64,000 nt of DNA from JAUILA01 sp964563925 (GTDB lineage Bacteria > Bacteroidota > Bacteroidia > Cytophagales > Cyclobacteriaceae): the NCBI GenBank assembly GCA_964563925.1, contig CAZLZD010000014.1, forward strand, positions 24,433 to 88,432, read 5' to 3'. Positions 44,646 to 55,300 of this stretch are shown in pieces (position 1 is the stretch's first letter; each line of letters begins with the position of its first letter). Position numbers and translations under genes: made by a program. The notes beneath the pieces were generated by a model that did not search any database, was not told the origin of the DNA, and saw nothing but the letters and a program-made list of their open reading frames with translations.

Positions 44646-44669
44646 AAAAAAACCGGCCAGGGCCGGTTT
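44646..44669. terminator. Terminator between the small ORF and DUF2807
   Basis: Stem AAACCGGCC / GGCCGGTTT with a tiny loop. The minus strand runs into nine T, so it mainly ends the DUF2807 transcript; the plus side is weaker. Confidence 0.82.
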
Positions 44670-44699
44670 CTGTGTTTCATTGATTTGTAAACCAATCAG

Positions 44700-45395
44700 T
44701 TAATTGGTTTTCCGGACGGAACCCCCACTTTTGGAGTCGGTGGTTGACCTGGAGGGATCCCCCTTGTATTTTACACTTCCGCCGCTGCCGGCCATTGCAT
44801 TGATCTCCTGTACCGCATATACTTTAGCTTCACCGGCACTGCTGGCCATTGCCTGTACCTGCTGGGCAACGAGGTCGTAGGCATCCACATCTCCTGCACT
44901 GCTTACATCGATCATCGCCATTTGCGTTTTTCCACTGATCTCCACGTCAGCTGCGCTGCTCACATTGATGGCTACTTCCTGCATATCCACCTTGAGTTCA
45001 ACCGAAGCTGCGCTGGACGCCATGACTTCAAGCTGCTTTCCCGTAATTACATCACTGCAGAATATGCCGCTGGCGCTGCTTGCAGCAATCATATCCAGGG
45101 TCACAAAGGTGACATCAACCTTCACACTGGAATTCCTGTGGTTGCCACGGTCCAGGGAAATTTTAAGTACGCCGCCCTGCACCTCGGTCTGAACATCATC
45201 CAGCGCTATATTCTCCGCTTCAATCCGTACAGAATGACTGTTGCCTTTGTGGAGATACACATTGATCCCCTGTGATGATTTAATGGCGTGAAAAGACCCT
45301 ACTGACCGTGTTTCAGTTGTTTGGGCCATTGTCTCCGCAGGCACTGCAGCAAACAGGAGAACGCTTAGCATGCAGGTAGTGAGTATATTCTTCAT
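44700..45395 (-). CDS. GIN-domain (DUF2807) exported protein
   Basis: A 231-residue protein with a signal peptide (to about residue 24, TMAQT). The body is a right-handed beta-helix-like repeat rich in SSA and SAGD motifs (AASSASGIF, VMASSAASVEL, NVSSAADVEI, DVSSAGDVDA, AMASSAGEAKV), diagnostic of the GIN domain, formerly called adhesin head. It is probably in the outer envelope. Role unknown. It ends in a strong terminator. Confidence 0.9.
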   Translation of the reverse strand: MKNILTTCMLSVLLFAAVPAETMAQTTETRSVGSFHAIKSSQGINVYLHKGNSHSVRIEAENIALDDVQTEVQGGVLKISLDRGNHRNSSVKVDVTFVTLDMIAASSASGIFCSDVITGKQLEVMASSAASVELKVDMQEVAINVSSAADVEISGKTQMAMIDVSSAGDVDAYDLVAQQVQAMASSAGEAKVYAVQEINAMAGSGGSVKYKGDPSRSTTDSKSGGSVRKTN

Positions 45396-45569
45396 TATTG
45401 TCTTGTTTTATTTTTTCTAAAGACCAGCGGGAAATTAAAGGGTTGCATCAACCTATCACCGAATACTGAATTAACTACAAGTGTAATAATTGATGTGTTT
45501 TTTGCCCGGTCTTCCATGGGTTATTTTCCTACTTTTATCTTCGAGAACTGAGCAAATTACTTTTTAATT

Positions 45570-45968
45570 ATGGTACAAGAGAAACTAAACGTATTAATCC
45601 AGCTCGCAGCGAGCGATAATCAGGTAGCCGAAAAGGAAGCCCGATTAATTCATATGATCGGCCAGGCAAATGGCCTTTCAAAAGAAACCGTCGACGCAAT
45701 GATCGGTAGCCCGGCAGAACCTGTAGGGGATTTGAGTAACCTGACCGACGACCAGAAGTTTGAACATTTGTATCATATTGTACAATTGATGAAGGTAGAC
45801 GGACAGGTTTTTAAGAGTGAAATCGTTTTTTGCCAGGACATTGCCCAGCGACTCGGATACAAGAAAGGTGTTATCGCCGAGCTTTCAAGCAAGATATTCA
45901 GTGATCCGTCCATAACGGCAGACCGGGAATATCTCCGAAAGAAGACGCAGAAATATCTCATCAGATAA
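45570..45968 (+). CDS. Single-domain TerB-like protein
   Basis: A 132-residue acidic helical protein (VLIQLAASDNQVAEKEARLIHMIG, LYHIVQLMKVDGQVFKSEIVF) related in pattern to the tandem protein at 25979. It has one TerB-like domain with two DxQV/DGQV loops. No membrane segment. Monocistronic and followed by a terminator. Function unknown beyond the fold. Confidence 0.75.
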   Translation: MVQEKLNVLIQLAASDNQVAEKEARLIHMIGQANGLSKETVDAMIGSPAEPVGDLSNLTDDQKFEHLYHIVQLMKVDGQVFKSEIVFCQDIAQRLGYKKGVIAELSSKIFSDPSITADREYLRKKTQKYLIR

Positions 45969-45971
45969 ATT

Positions 45972-46002
45972 AAAGCCGGTTTACACCGGCTTTTCTTTTT
46001 TG
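45972..46002. terminator. Terminator between TerB-like and PLP-enzyme genes
   Basis: Stem AAAGCCGGT / ACCGGCTTT with loop TTAC and a T-rich tail; it overlaps the last codons of the convergent gene at 45981. Confidence 0.8.
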
Positions 46003-47069
46003 AGGTGGGACAATATCCTGCCATCAAAGGTATCATAGACTCCCATTGCATCTGCAGTCATGCAACTGTGTACCGGCAGCACTCCCAAGACATCGCCGGG
46101 TTTCCATCGTTCCACCTCCCCTTCAGGCAAGGCAATTACTCCGTGTTCCTGACTGATTGTCCGTACACGTGCCCCGGCCATCGGTGCACTCCAGCCGTTA
46201 TCTCCAATATGAACCGGCCGGCCAAAGCTGCCATCATCAAGGGTATCTTTTCCCAGGTGAACGGCTCCGCCATGAATAACCAGTTCGTTGCGCTCCGGAT
46301 GCACCGAAACAACCGGACAGGCCAGGCATATTGCCACATCGTTCCATGTGCAACTGCCCGTCTCCATCTGCATGACATCATAGAACACGAAATTACCAGG
46401 GGTCATCACTGAAACCTCCTGAAGGCGTTCACCACAGGAGGCATAGGGTGTATCTCCAAAGAAAACCGGAATATCCTGACTGACCGAATCGCGTACCGAA
46501 AGGAGCCGGTCAAGGGCCATATCACCAACCCTTTTAATCTCTTCCTCACTCCGGCTGCGGTAGGTATGACCGGCATGACTGTAAAATCCTGCCAGGTTAA
46601 GTCCGTCAGCATCCTGCAGCTGTTTCGCCATTTGCCCGGCCAATCCGGGAGCATTGAAGGGGACGCCCGACCTGTCACTTCCTGTATCCACCTCAATAAC
46701 CACATCCGCTTTCACCTCACCGGCAAGGCCGCTGATCGTATCCGGATGGTCTGCCATCAGGATCAGGCGATCGAGTTTTTGCGCCAATTCCGCAAGTGGC
46801 CCGACCAGTTTCAGGTTGGCCGGCATGGCAATGAGAATATCCTTCCAGCCCGCATTGGCAAAATACATCGCCATGGCATAAGAAGACACTGTAATGGCCG
46901 AAATACCCTCCTCACGAAGCCATTCCCCGATCTCTGCTGACTGATGGGTTTTAAAATGAGGCCTGAGCTCACATCCGGCCTGCTTTGCCCTGGCCAGCAT
47001 GCTCCTTGCATTCTTCCTTACAATTTCCTCTTTCACATACAGAATTGGCCATCGGTGATCAACGCTCAT
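45981..47069 (-). CDS. D-threonine aldolase/D-serine dehydratase-like PLP enzyme
   Basis: A 362-residue fold-type III PLP enzyme. The PLP lysine is in RPHFKTHQS near residue 40, GFYSHAGHTY follows, and the C-terminal VLPVHSCMTAD gives the His/Cys metal site of the DSD1/DTA family. Members split D-threonine-type 3-hydroxy amino acids or dehydrate D-serine. Its start overlaps the amidohydrolase end by 11 bases. The pair may process imported D-amino acid or N-acyl-D-amino acid derivatives; the substrate is inferred only. Confidence 0.85.
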   Translation of the reverse strand: MSVDHRWPILYVKEEIVRKNARSMLARAKQAGCELRPHFKTHQSAEIGEWLREEGISAITVSSYAMAMYFANAGWKDILIAMPANLKLVGPLAELAQKLDRLILMADHPDTISGLAGEVKADVVIEVDTGSDRSGVPFNAPGLAGQMAKQLQDADGLNLAGFYSHAGHTYRSRSEEEIKRVGDMALDRLLSVRDSVSQDIPVFFGDTPYASCGERLQEVSVMTPGNFVFYDVMQMETGSCTWNDVAICLACPVVSVHPERNELVIHGGAVHLGKDTLDDGSFGRPVHIGDNGWSAPMAGARVRTISQEHGVIALPEGEVERWKPGDVLGVLPVHSCMTADAMGVYDTFDGRILSHLKKEKPV

Positions 47070-48768
47070 AAACTACCCTCCCATCTAATATAGTCATCGC
47101 TACCTCAGTATCCAGGATTTCCGATTCGGGCACCTCCATGATATCATTGGTGAAAACAGTAAAATCGGCCAGCTTTCCCGGCTGAATCGAACCGGTAACA
47201 TCCTCCATAAACGCACCGTAGGCGGCGTCAAGCGTATAGGACCGAAGCGCCTCGGTCCGGCTCATGCGCTGATCAGGTTCATATCCTTCCGGGGGAGTGC
47301 CTTCAAGCGTTTTCCGGGCAACACTGGCATAGAAAGAAGCAATAGGGTCTATTGGTTCGACCGGCACATCCGTACCGTTCACGATCCGCGCCCCCGATTG
47401 CAGTAATTTTTGCCATACATAGGCCCCCTCCACAATTCGCTTTTCTCCAAGCCGGTCAATCGCCCAGGGGCGGTCACTGGCCATATGAATGGCCTGCATG
47501 GCCGGGATAACACCCAATTCACCGAACCTCGGAATATCATCCGGATGAAGGTGCTGGGCATGTTCAATCCGGAAACGGTGATCCCTCGCAGCCTCAGGAT
47601 TATTTTTGAAAGCCTCTTCATACCGGTCCAGAATTTCCTGGTTAGCCCTGTCGCCGATGGCATGACTGCATACCTGGAACCCATTGGCAAGCCCTTTTTC
47701 GGAAACCTCGCTAACCACCGACATCGGCAGGGTCTCATGGCCATAATGTCCGGGGCGGTCTGTGTAAGGCTCCAGCAACCAGGCCCCTCTTGACCCAAGT
47801 GCCCCGTCGCAATTCAGTTTGATGGAACGGATAGTGAGCCACCCGGTACTGTCGATCTGTGGTCCGCGCTCATACCATTCGTCCAGTAATTCAGGATTCC
47901 ATCCGGTCAGCATTACATACAATCGAACGCCAATCGAATCCTGCGCCCGTTTCTGCTGGAATAAGGCGATATGGTCACGCCCGACCCCTGCATCGTGAAA
48001 ACCAGTGATGCCGTTTTCATAGCAGTTCTGTACCGCCATTTCAAAGGCCCTGAGATCTGTCTCCGGGGTATTCTCAGGGACATGCCTGGCAATCAGGCCC
48101 ATGGCACGTTCATTGAATATACCGGTTGGATTCCCGAGTTCGTCCCGGATGATTTCTCCTCCCTCCGGTTCAAGGTCATTCATTCCTTCCCGGGTAAGGG
48201 GCATCACCCCGGCAATCTCCATGGCTTTGGCATTGGCAAAACCGGCATGACCACTGGCATGACGCAGAAAGACGGGATTGTCAGGGGAAACTTCGCTTAA
48301 CCGGTGATGGGTCTGAAACCCCTTTACCATGGTATCGGGCAGGTTCGTCCATTTACTCTGATGCCAGCCGCGACCAGTAATCCACTCGCCAGGTTCTGCC
48401 TCCGCCACCGCAGCAGCAACCATTTCCACCATCTCGTCGTAGCTCCTCACTTCGAGCATGTCAAGGTTAAGTTTGTTATACCCCATACTCATGAAGTGTC
48501 CGTGGCCCTCAATAAAGCCAGGAGTCATCGTCTTTCCCTGCAGATCGATCGTCCGGGTTTGGTCACCTTTCCAGGCTTCCGCCTCACTGAGCTGACCGGC
48601 AAACACAATCTTATTTCCGGTGACCACCACAGCTTCCACCCGCGGATTACCTTCATCCATCGTATAAATAGGTCCTCCGGTGATCAGCATGTCTCCGAAT
48701 TCACGTTCAGGAGCCTGCTGACACGCCGCCAGGAGGATGTAAGATAATAGTGCAAGTTGCAGACGCAT
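47059..48768 (-). CDS. YtcJ-like amidohydrolase lipoprotein
   Basis: A 569-residue metal-dependent amidohydrolase (amidohydrolase_3). Lipoprotein signal MRLQLALLSYILLAAC; a start 21 bases further up is also open. TMTPGFIEGHGHF, GRGWHQSKW, LNCDGALGSRGAWL, CSHAIGDRANQEILD and NGTDVPVEP are the metal and active-site blocks. The lipid anchor places it outside the cytoplasm. Overlap with the PLP-enzyme gene suggests a shared catabolic route, substrate unknown. Confidence 0.88.
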   Translation of the reverse strand: MRLQLALLSYILLAACQQAPEREFGDMLITGGPIYTMDEGNPRVEAVVVTGNKIVFAGQLSEAEAWKGDQTRTIDLQGKTMTPGFIEGHGHFMSMGYNKLNLDMLEVRSYDEMVEMVAAAVAEAEPGEWITGRGWHQSKWTNLPDTMVKGFQTHHRLSEVSPDNPVFLRHASGHAGFANAKAMEIAGVMPLTREGMNDLEPEGGEIIRDELGNPTGIFNERAMGLIARHVPENTPETDLRAFEMAVQNCYENGITGFHDAGVGRDHIALFQQKRAQDSIGVRLYVMLTGWNPELLDEWYERGPQIDSTGWLTIRSIKLNCDGALGSRGAWLLEPYTDRPGHYGHETLPMSVVSEVSEKGLANGFQVCSHAIGDRANQEILDRYEEAFKNNPEAARDHRFRIEHAQHLHPDDIPRFGELGVIPAMQAIHMASDRPWAIDRLGEKRIVEGAYVWQKLLQSGARIVNGTDVPVEPIDPIASFYASVARKTLEGTPPEGYEPDQRMSRTEALRSYTLDAAYGAFMEDVTGSIQPGKLADFTVFTNDIMEVPESEILDTEVAMTILDGRVVYER

Positions 48769-48796
48769 ATTCTTAGCGTTTAAAAACATCAGTCGT

Positions 48797-48804
48797 TATG
48801 TTTG
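48797..48804 (+). promoter_or_regulatory. TAnnTTTG box before the outer-membrane barrel gene
   Basis: TATGTTTG matches the consensus 69 bases before the ATG at 48873; no clear -33. Confidence 0.5.
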
Positions 48805-48872
48805 TTGGGTGTAAATTAATCAACGGGAATTTAATCATCCCGCTCCAGTACTTACTAACCATTCGAATAATT

Positions 48873-49574
48873 ATGTATAAATTTCTGACTGCCACCGCCC
48901 TGACCCTGGTGCTTCTGGTCTTTGCGCCGTCATCCCGGGCCCAGGCCCAGGAAATGGGACTGTCCTTTTCCTATTTCATTCCAAAAGACGGCTACTTATC
49001 CACCCCGATCAGTCCTTTTTCATTGCGGGGTGTGGGAGTGGATATCACACGGTTCTTTGCGCTGCAAACAGGATTTTCATTATACCGCATGACCGGAATG
49101 AATGTCAGGGATATGGAGGGAGTGGAAACTGACCGGCCCATCGTCGGACCCAATTTTACCATTATGGTGCCGGCCGAACTCGTCCTTCAGTTTATCGGCC
49201 AGTCCCAGGAATTCCGCCTGAAGGCAGGTGGGTTTGGTTTCTATGGATTTGCCAATAAGATCAATTACGGAAACCTTGACCGAGCCATCAGGGAGTTTGA
49301 ATCGTGGGATGTGGCCAACAGCGAGGTGGATCATTCCCATGGTCTCGGGCTCGGATATTTTTTCGGAGCAGAATATGTTGTTTTTGTGACCAGGCAGTGG
49401 GGAATCAGCCTGGAGGGAAACTATTTTATCGGAGATGCCCCGTTTGAAATGACCGGCAGCTATACAGGTGGTACTGAAAGCGGCCCGCTCGTAACCCGAA
49501 CGATCGACTGGCAGGACAGCAAGATAGATTTTACCGGGCTTGAAATATCCATTGGCGTCATTATAACACCTTAA
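48873..49574 (+). CDS. Outer-membrane beta-barrel protein
   Basis: A 233-residue protein, from MYKFLTATALTLVLLVFAP; signal peptide cut near residue 25 (AQAQE). Alternating amphipathic strands end in aromatic residues (LSFSYFIPKDGYLS, FRLKAGGFGFYGFANK, WGISLEGNYFIGDAPF) and a final strand FTGLEISIGVIITP, typical of small porin-like barrels. Function unknown. Its stop overlaps the convergent AddB-like gene by four bases. Confidence 0.78.
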   Translation: MYKFLTATALTLVLLVFAPSSRAQAQEMGLSFSYFIPKDGYLSTPISPFSLRGVGVDITRFFALQTGFSLYRMTGMNVRDMEGVETDRPIVGPNFTIMVPAELVLQFIGQSQEFRLKAGGFGFYGFANKINYGNLDRAIREFESWDVANSEVDHSHGLGLGYFFGAEYVVFVTRQWGISLEGNYFIGDAPFEMTGSYTGGTESGPLVTRTIDWQDSKIDFTGLEISIGVIITP

Positions 49575-52387
49575 GTCCGCCGGCACATCACATTAAACTC
49601 ACAATAGGTACAGCGGCGCGTGTCATCGGTCTGATCGAAGGCCTGCTCCGAAAAAAACAATTCCTCCAACAAACCATGCAGTTTTTCTGCAAAGGCATCC
49701 ATACATTCCTCTGCATTGACGATCTCTTTTTTCCGGTTCCTGGATCCCATTTTGAGCAACGGCGATTCCTGCTGAAACAACACCGGCCGGTTAAACACAT
49801 TGGGCGACATATCATGGCTTCGCCCGGTGGATCGCTGGTATAGCAACGTATAGAACAGGGTTTGAAAAGCCACCTTATTAGGCTTTTCGGCAAACAAATC
49901 CTCAATCGATTCAAATGATTGCTGGTCCTTTCCCGTCTTGTAATCGATAATCCGAATGTGGCCATCCTTTTCATCTGCACGGTCAACTACCCCGGATAAC
50001 TTGACCTCACGCCCCTCCCCGATCTGTTCCATATGATGAATTTCCTTTTCCAGTCCGCGTAAATAAAATGGAGCATATCCCATATCCAGGGATAATATCT
50101 CACGGGCAAAATTAAGCACGATCTCCCCGGCGATCCTGTTTTTCCCTTCAATGGAAAATTCTCCTTTCTCAATGTGGTAATGCTTTTTGAATGCCCACAG
50201 GAGTTCTTCCTTCAGCTTGTCCTGCATTTCCCTGATATCATTTACCGTTACCTCATCGCCTTTTTGTTGCTGGTGATCATCGTAAATCTTTTCCATCAGG
50301 TGATGAAGCACATTACCCAGCGTCCTTGCATCCAGGTCCTCTTCAATCTCATCCTGTTCGTACAGGCCGGCTACATTCCGAAAATAAAACCTCAGCCGGC
50401 ATTCAAGGTAGGTATTGAGTGCTGAAGCAGAAATACCTCGTTTGGCTGACGGATCAAGATACCTGGCCAGTCGCTGGCGGATAGCCGGAGTGCGCTCAAT
50501 CCTGATAACAGCCGGTTTTTCCGCATCCGTTTCATGCGCCAGGACGCGCTCGGTAACCTCAGCAGGGAATTCGTACCGAAGCTGCTTCAGGAAACGGCTC
50601 ATTTCTTCCTCCCCGAATTCATTACCTTCCGTATCCCAGGTAAATACGGCCGTCTCCAGGTTGTGCAGCAGCCGATAAAAAAGATAGGCATACATGGCAT
50701 CCTGCTGATCAAAGTGAGGCAGGTCGTACGCTTTTCGAATATTATAGGGAATGAAACTGTGTTGCCTGGCCCCTGACGGAAGATTACCCTCATTACAGGA
50801 CAGGATAAATACATGGTCAAAATCCAGGTTCCGGGTTTCCAGAACCCCCATAACCTGAATACCCCTGAGCGGTTCGCCGGTAAAAGGCACCTTTTCCGTA
50901 TTAGCCAGCTGACGAAACAGCCGCCGGAACATATGGACATCCACATTGAGCCGGTCTTCTTTACGGAGAATTTCTGAATAACGGATAAAGTGCTTGCGGT
51001 AGTGGTGGATGAAAGTCCGGTTCATCTCATCCAGCTTTTCATCACTTTCAAGTTGCTTGAGAATGCCATTCAGGTAATCAGGGAAATCGGAACCCGCTTC
51101 CGTAAATATCTGGCTGATCACCGGAATATCCTCAAATTCTTCTTCGCTAAAATAAACCTTGTTAATCGATTCCGCCTTTCTGAGGAATTTTCCGGCCTCG
51201 TCCCAATAGGGTGAAATAAGGGGGTGATTGAGAATGCCTGACACCGGAAGGTGATAAAATCCACGTTCCCGGCGGAACAGGCGCTGGTTATCTGTCAGGT
51301 ATTCAATCAGGCTGTTCACCGGCGCATGGCTCAGCGGAAATCCCATGGTCACATTGACCGGTCCGCAGTCGGCGGGAAGGGCATGCAGCATGGGAAGCAG
51401 CAGGCTTTCATCTCCCAGGACAAGTGCAATGCGGTGCCGGGGAGTATCCGGGAAGGCTTTCAGTAATTCATCCAGCTTTTGACCGACAATCCGTGCCTGT
51501 CCTACATGTTGGGGCACCCCGATGATCTCCAGCGACATCTCCCTGGTTCTGATGCGATCCGGCAATGCTGCGGGGAAGGTGCGGTTGAATGCCGGCAGCT
51601 TGCGGAAGGTGCGGAAAAAATTCCCTGCTTCCTGGCCGCTGTCATTCACATAATAGGCATCGACATCCCACTCCATACGCGTATCTCCATTCTCCAGGCA
51701 CCAGCGAATAATGATTTCTTCGGCCGTGGTAAGGGCATTAAACCCGGCGAAGATCACATGTTTACGCCGGTACTTCCACTCGTGCCGGTCTATTCCATTG
51801 GCAAAATCCCTGTACAACATCCCCTCATAGGCAAGTCCTTCCTTCTCCAGTTCGCTGCGAAAGTCTGAATAGATGCCCCCCAGCTTTTCCCAGGTCCGAA
51901 GAAACCGTTCCTTATTCTCCGAGCGGCTCTCCTCAAACCCCAGCCAGAAATCCTTCAGAATTTGTTTTTGTTCATCCGACAAAAAATCAAACGTGGCATC
52001 CAGTTCCTTTTGCTGCAACAGGTTCCGGTATAACGTTTCCCCGCTCACCATGTACTTGTCCACTTCGTCAAAGTCCTGCAGCAGCATTTTACCCCAGTAA
52101 TAAAACCGGTCGAAACTTTCCCCTTCCTCCCGCGGCAGATGGGTTTTGTAGACCTGATACAACTTGTAGACCAGGTAGACCGGATCAGCCAGGTGAAGCG
52201 CAGACTCCCTGGAAACCAGGTCCTGCAGGGATATGATATCCGGCGCCCACCCGGGTTTTACCGCGGCGGACTTCAGGATATCTTTTAGGAACAGTCCCGC
52301 CCGGCGGTTGGGAAACACCACGACAACATCTTCCGGGCGCTCGTACCTGGTTTGGATCAATTCAGCAATATGCTCCAGGAACCTCAT
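49571..52387 (-). CDS. AddB-like PD-(D/E)XK exonuclease subunit
   Basis: A 938-residue protein. An inactivated helicase-like N-part (FPNRRAGLFLKDIL) is followed by a RecB-family nuclease: GNVLHHLMEKIY, GVVDRAD and IIDYKTGKDQ give the metal ligands. Cys ligands for a 4Fe-4S cluster are in LECRLRFYF and CTYCEFNVMC at the end, as in AddB. It is coupled to the AddA-like gene by a four-base ATGA overlap. Together they resect DNA ends for recombination and would be the factor expected to read a Chi-like sequence. Confidence 0.9.
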   Translation of the reverse strand: MRFLEHIAELIQTRYERPEDVVVVFPNRRAGLFLKDILKSAAVKPGWAPDIISLQDLVSRESALHLADPVYLVYKLYQVYKTHLPREEGESFDRFYYWGKMLLQDFDEVDKYMVSGETLYRNLLQQKELDATFDFLSDEQKQILKDFWLGFEESRSENKERFLRTWEKLGGIYSDFRSELEKEGLAYEGMLYRDFANGIDRHEWKYRRKHVIFAGFNALTTAEEIIIRWCLENGDTRMEWDVDAYYVNDSGQEAGNFFRTFRKLPAFNRTFPAALPDRIRTREMSLEIIGVPQHVGQARIVGQKLDELLKAFPDTPRHRIALVLGDESLLLPMLHALPADCGPVNVTMGFPLSHAPVNSLIEYLTDNQRLFRRERGFYHLPVSGILNHPLISPYWDEAGKFLRKAESINKVYFSEEEFEDIPVISQIFTEAGSDFPDYLNGILKQLESDEKLDEMNRTFIHHYRKHFIRYSEILRKEDRLNVDVHMFRRLFRQLANTEKVPFTGEPLRGIQVMGVLETRNLDFDHVFILSCNEGNLPSGARQHSFIPYNIRKAYDLPHFDQQDAMYAYLFYRLLHNLETAVFTWDTEGNEFGEEEMSRFLKQLRYEFPAEVTERVLAHETDAEKPAVIRIERTPAIRQRLARYLDPSAKRGISASALNTYLECRLRFYFRNVAGLYEQDEIEEDLDARTLGNVLHHLMEKIYDDHQQQKGDEVTVNDIREMQDKLKEELLWAFKKHYHIEKGEFSIEGKNRIAGEIVLNFAREILSLDMGYAPFYLRGLEKEIHHMEQIGEGREVKLSGVVDRADEKDGHIRIIDYKTGKDQQSFESIEDLFAEKPNKVAFQTLFYTLLYQRSTGRSHDMSPNVFNRPVLFQQESPLLKMGSRNRKKEIVNAEECMDAFAEKLHGLLEELFFSEQAFDQTDDTRRCTYCEFNVMCRRT

Positions 52388-55300
52388 ACTTCTATGATTT
52401 CATCAAGGTCGATATACCAGAGAAACCCGCTGACGGGGCGGCCTTCCAATTCCAAAAGGAGATCCTTATAGGTCTGCATCTGGCGGATATCCTTCTCACG
52501 CTGCAGACCCGTTTTATAATCCACAACCACAACCTCCTCATCACTCACCATCACACGGTCCGGACGGTACTCCCCTTCGCGGGTAAGTATGACGGCTTCA
52601 TTCATTACCCGCCACTTCCGTGAAAACCAGCGTTTCACCTCCGGTCGTTCGAAGGCATTCAGGATACGCTGTTTAATACGCTCCACATCCTCTTCCGACA
52701 GCGCCTCCTCCCAGGTCACTTCGGCCAGGACCTTCCCGAAATCAGGTGTATAACGAACCCGTGATAACAGATTATGAATAAGAATTCCTGTGTTAATTTT
52801 TACCTTTTGCTCCGAGGTAATAAGTGACTGATTTACTGGCTTTAATAAAAGGTCGTCTCGCCAATTACTTTCAGTATATTTCTTCAGATAAACCGGCTCT
52901 CCGTCCACCCGCTGTCCGGCATCCTTAAAGCGGAAATCACGGTTGCCAAAGGTATATGTGCCTGTGTCCGGATCATAGGTCCCTCCGTCCAGGTATCCCG
53001 GTTGCTCAACTACCATGAGCAGCGCTTCATTAATGTGTTTGATCTCATGTTCCTTCTTTTTCTTTTTACTTTTTGGTGCAATCATCCACAGGTCATGGGA
53101 GGCCCGGGTCAGGGCTACGTACAACAGGTTCAGGCTGTCAACATATGCCTTCAGTCGCTCTGACTGATATTCGGCGGCAAAGTGCGAATTATTCAGGGTT
53201 TTACTGTAATCCACAGGAACCCTGCCCCTAACAGGATCCTCCCTTCCCTCGAGCCACAAAAGAGGCCCTCTCTCGTGGTCGAGCTTCCATTTCAGGTAAG
53301 GAATTATGACCGAGTGAAATTCCAGGCCCTTTGATTTGTGAATAGTCATAATCCGGATGGCATCCAGATCTTCAGGCACCTTGATACTTTCTTTATCGGA
53401 GCGTTCATCCCACCAGTCCAGCAATCCGCTGGCATCACCCCGCTCCCGGGAAACAAATTTAAGCACATGGTCCATAAACGTTTGCAGGTAGGCAAACTGC
53501 CCGTTCATCTCATCCAGGCCCAGGCAGTGTATGAGCTTCTCCACCAATTCGATCAACGGCCTTTTCGTCCAGGAGGAAAGCCCTGATACAAGCTGTTCCG
53601 GCAACGTGGGTTCCCGGTCCTTGTGATACGTTCCGCAGGCTTCAAAGAGCTGCTCCAGGTTGGTATCAGGGTCGTGTACAGAGTAATAGAGATAGGTTAG
53701 TTCGGCCCGGTTGATCGCGTTATCCGGATCATGCAGGAATCTCATGGCGGCCATAATGAGCCGGCAGGCCCTGGACCCGGACAGGAAAAGGGAGTCATTA
53801 CTGATCACATCATACCGGTACCCGTTTCCCTGGTGGTTCCGTGCATACTCGCCCAGGATATCAGCCGAACGTTTACCTTCTTTGTTATTACGGACCAGGA
53901 TCGCTATCTCGCTCAGCGGCACCCCTTTATCCTGCAGTTCTTCAATGATAGCCGGAAGCCCGGATAAACACATATCAGAAACAGAATCGTCTTCATCCTT
54001 CTCCTCGGTGACAAACCGGGCATATACAAATCCTTTGTTCTCCGAACCTGTTTTCAACGCCTGTTCGGCATCATGATAAATGTCACCGATATAAGCTGAC
54101 GCCACCTCTTCAAGATGGTCTTCGCCTGAGCTGTACGCAACGCTTACCACACCTGGCAAGGCATTGAATAATGCGTTATTGAATTCCACTACCGAAGCGG
54201 CACTTCGAAAATTCCTTCCCAGTTTGCGCAGGTCGATATACCCCTGGTTAAATTCCTGCATCACCCCCGACTGCAACAGCTCGAGGGCTCCCCCGCGCCA
54301 GCGGTAGATGGATTGTTTCACATCACCTACAATAAGGTTGGTATTTCCTTCCGCAAGGCTGTTTCGAACGAGCGGCAAAAAGCTTTCCCATTGCATCTGG
54401 GAAGTATCCTGGAATTCATCGATCAGGAAGTGGTCATAGAAGGCGCCGACCTTCTCGTAAATGAACAGCGCATCCGTATTCGTTACCAGTTCGGTCAGCA
54501 GACGCGTGGCATCTGAAATAAACATCAGGTCATGCTCCTGCTTGTACTCATTCATTTTCCGGAGAATATCAATGGTAAGTCCGAACACATACATATTCTT
54601 CAACACCTGGGAGGCAGTGATAAAAGCAGGACTTCTTGTATCCACAAGGTGAAGCAGTTCCTCAAATTTAGCGCGAAGGCCCGAGTCCAGTGCGGCGCGT
54701 ACATTTCCTTGCGGTTCCGATGCGCCGGTATATTTATCCTCTTCAATGGCCGTCCTTATCCGGACCCCGATCTCCAGGTTATCCTGAAGCACTTTTGACG
54801 GAAAGGTTGCCACCCCGCCATTGCCTTTATAACTGAAGTCGTTGACCGTAAGTCCGTATTCATCCATAAGTCGCAGGACTTCGTTTGCCTTGCCGTGAAG
54901 CAGGGCGCGAATCCGTGCTATTTCCTTCTTGAGGGCCTTACCCAGATCATGCAGCTCTTCCCTCGGCATATTCCTGATCTCCTTTTCGTGGACCTGAAAA
55001 TCTTCTTTCAGGAGGTCCTGCGTGAACGACTCAAGGTGGCGTTCGACCATCCAGGAGCTACCTTCTTCCAGCTTGTGCCTGGAGAAATCAACCAGCCACT
55101 GGCGAAGGACCGGATCATCCTCCACCTGGGCCAGAAGGTCCTGTATGATCTCGTGGATGGTCAGGTCCACATCCAGTTCAAGCCGGTAGCTTCCCGCCAG
55201 TCCCAGTTCGCGGGCAAACCCGCGGATTACACGCTGAAAGAATGCATCAATAGTGGTAATGGAGAAATGACCGTAGTCATGCAATATATCCCTGAGAAGG

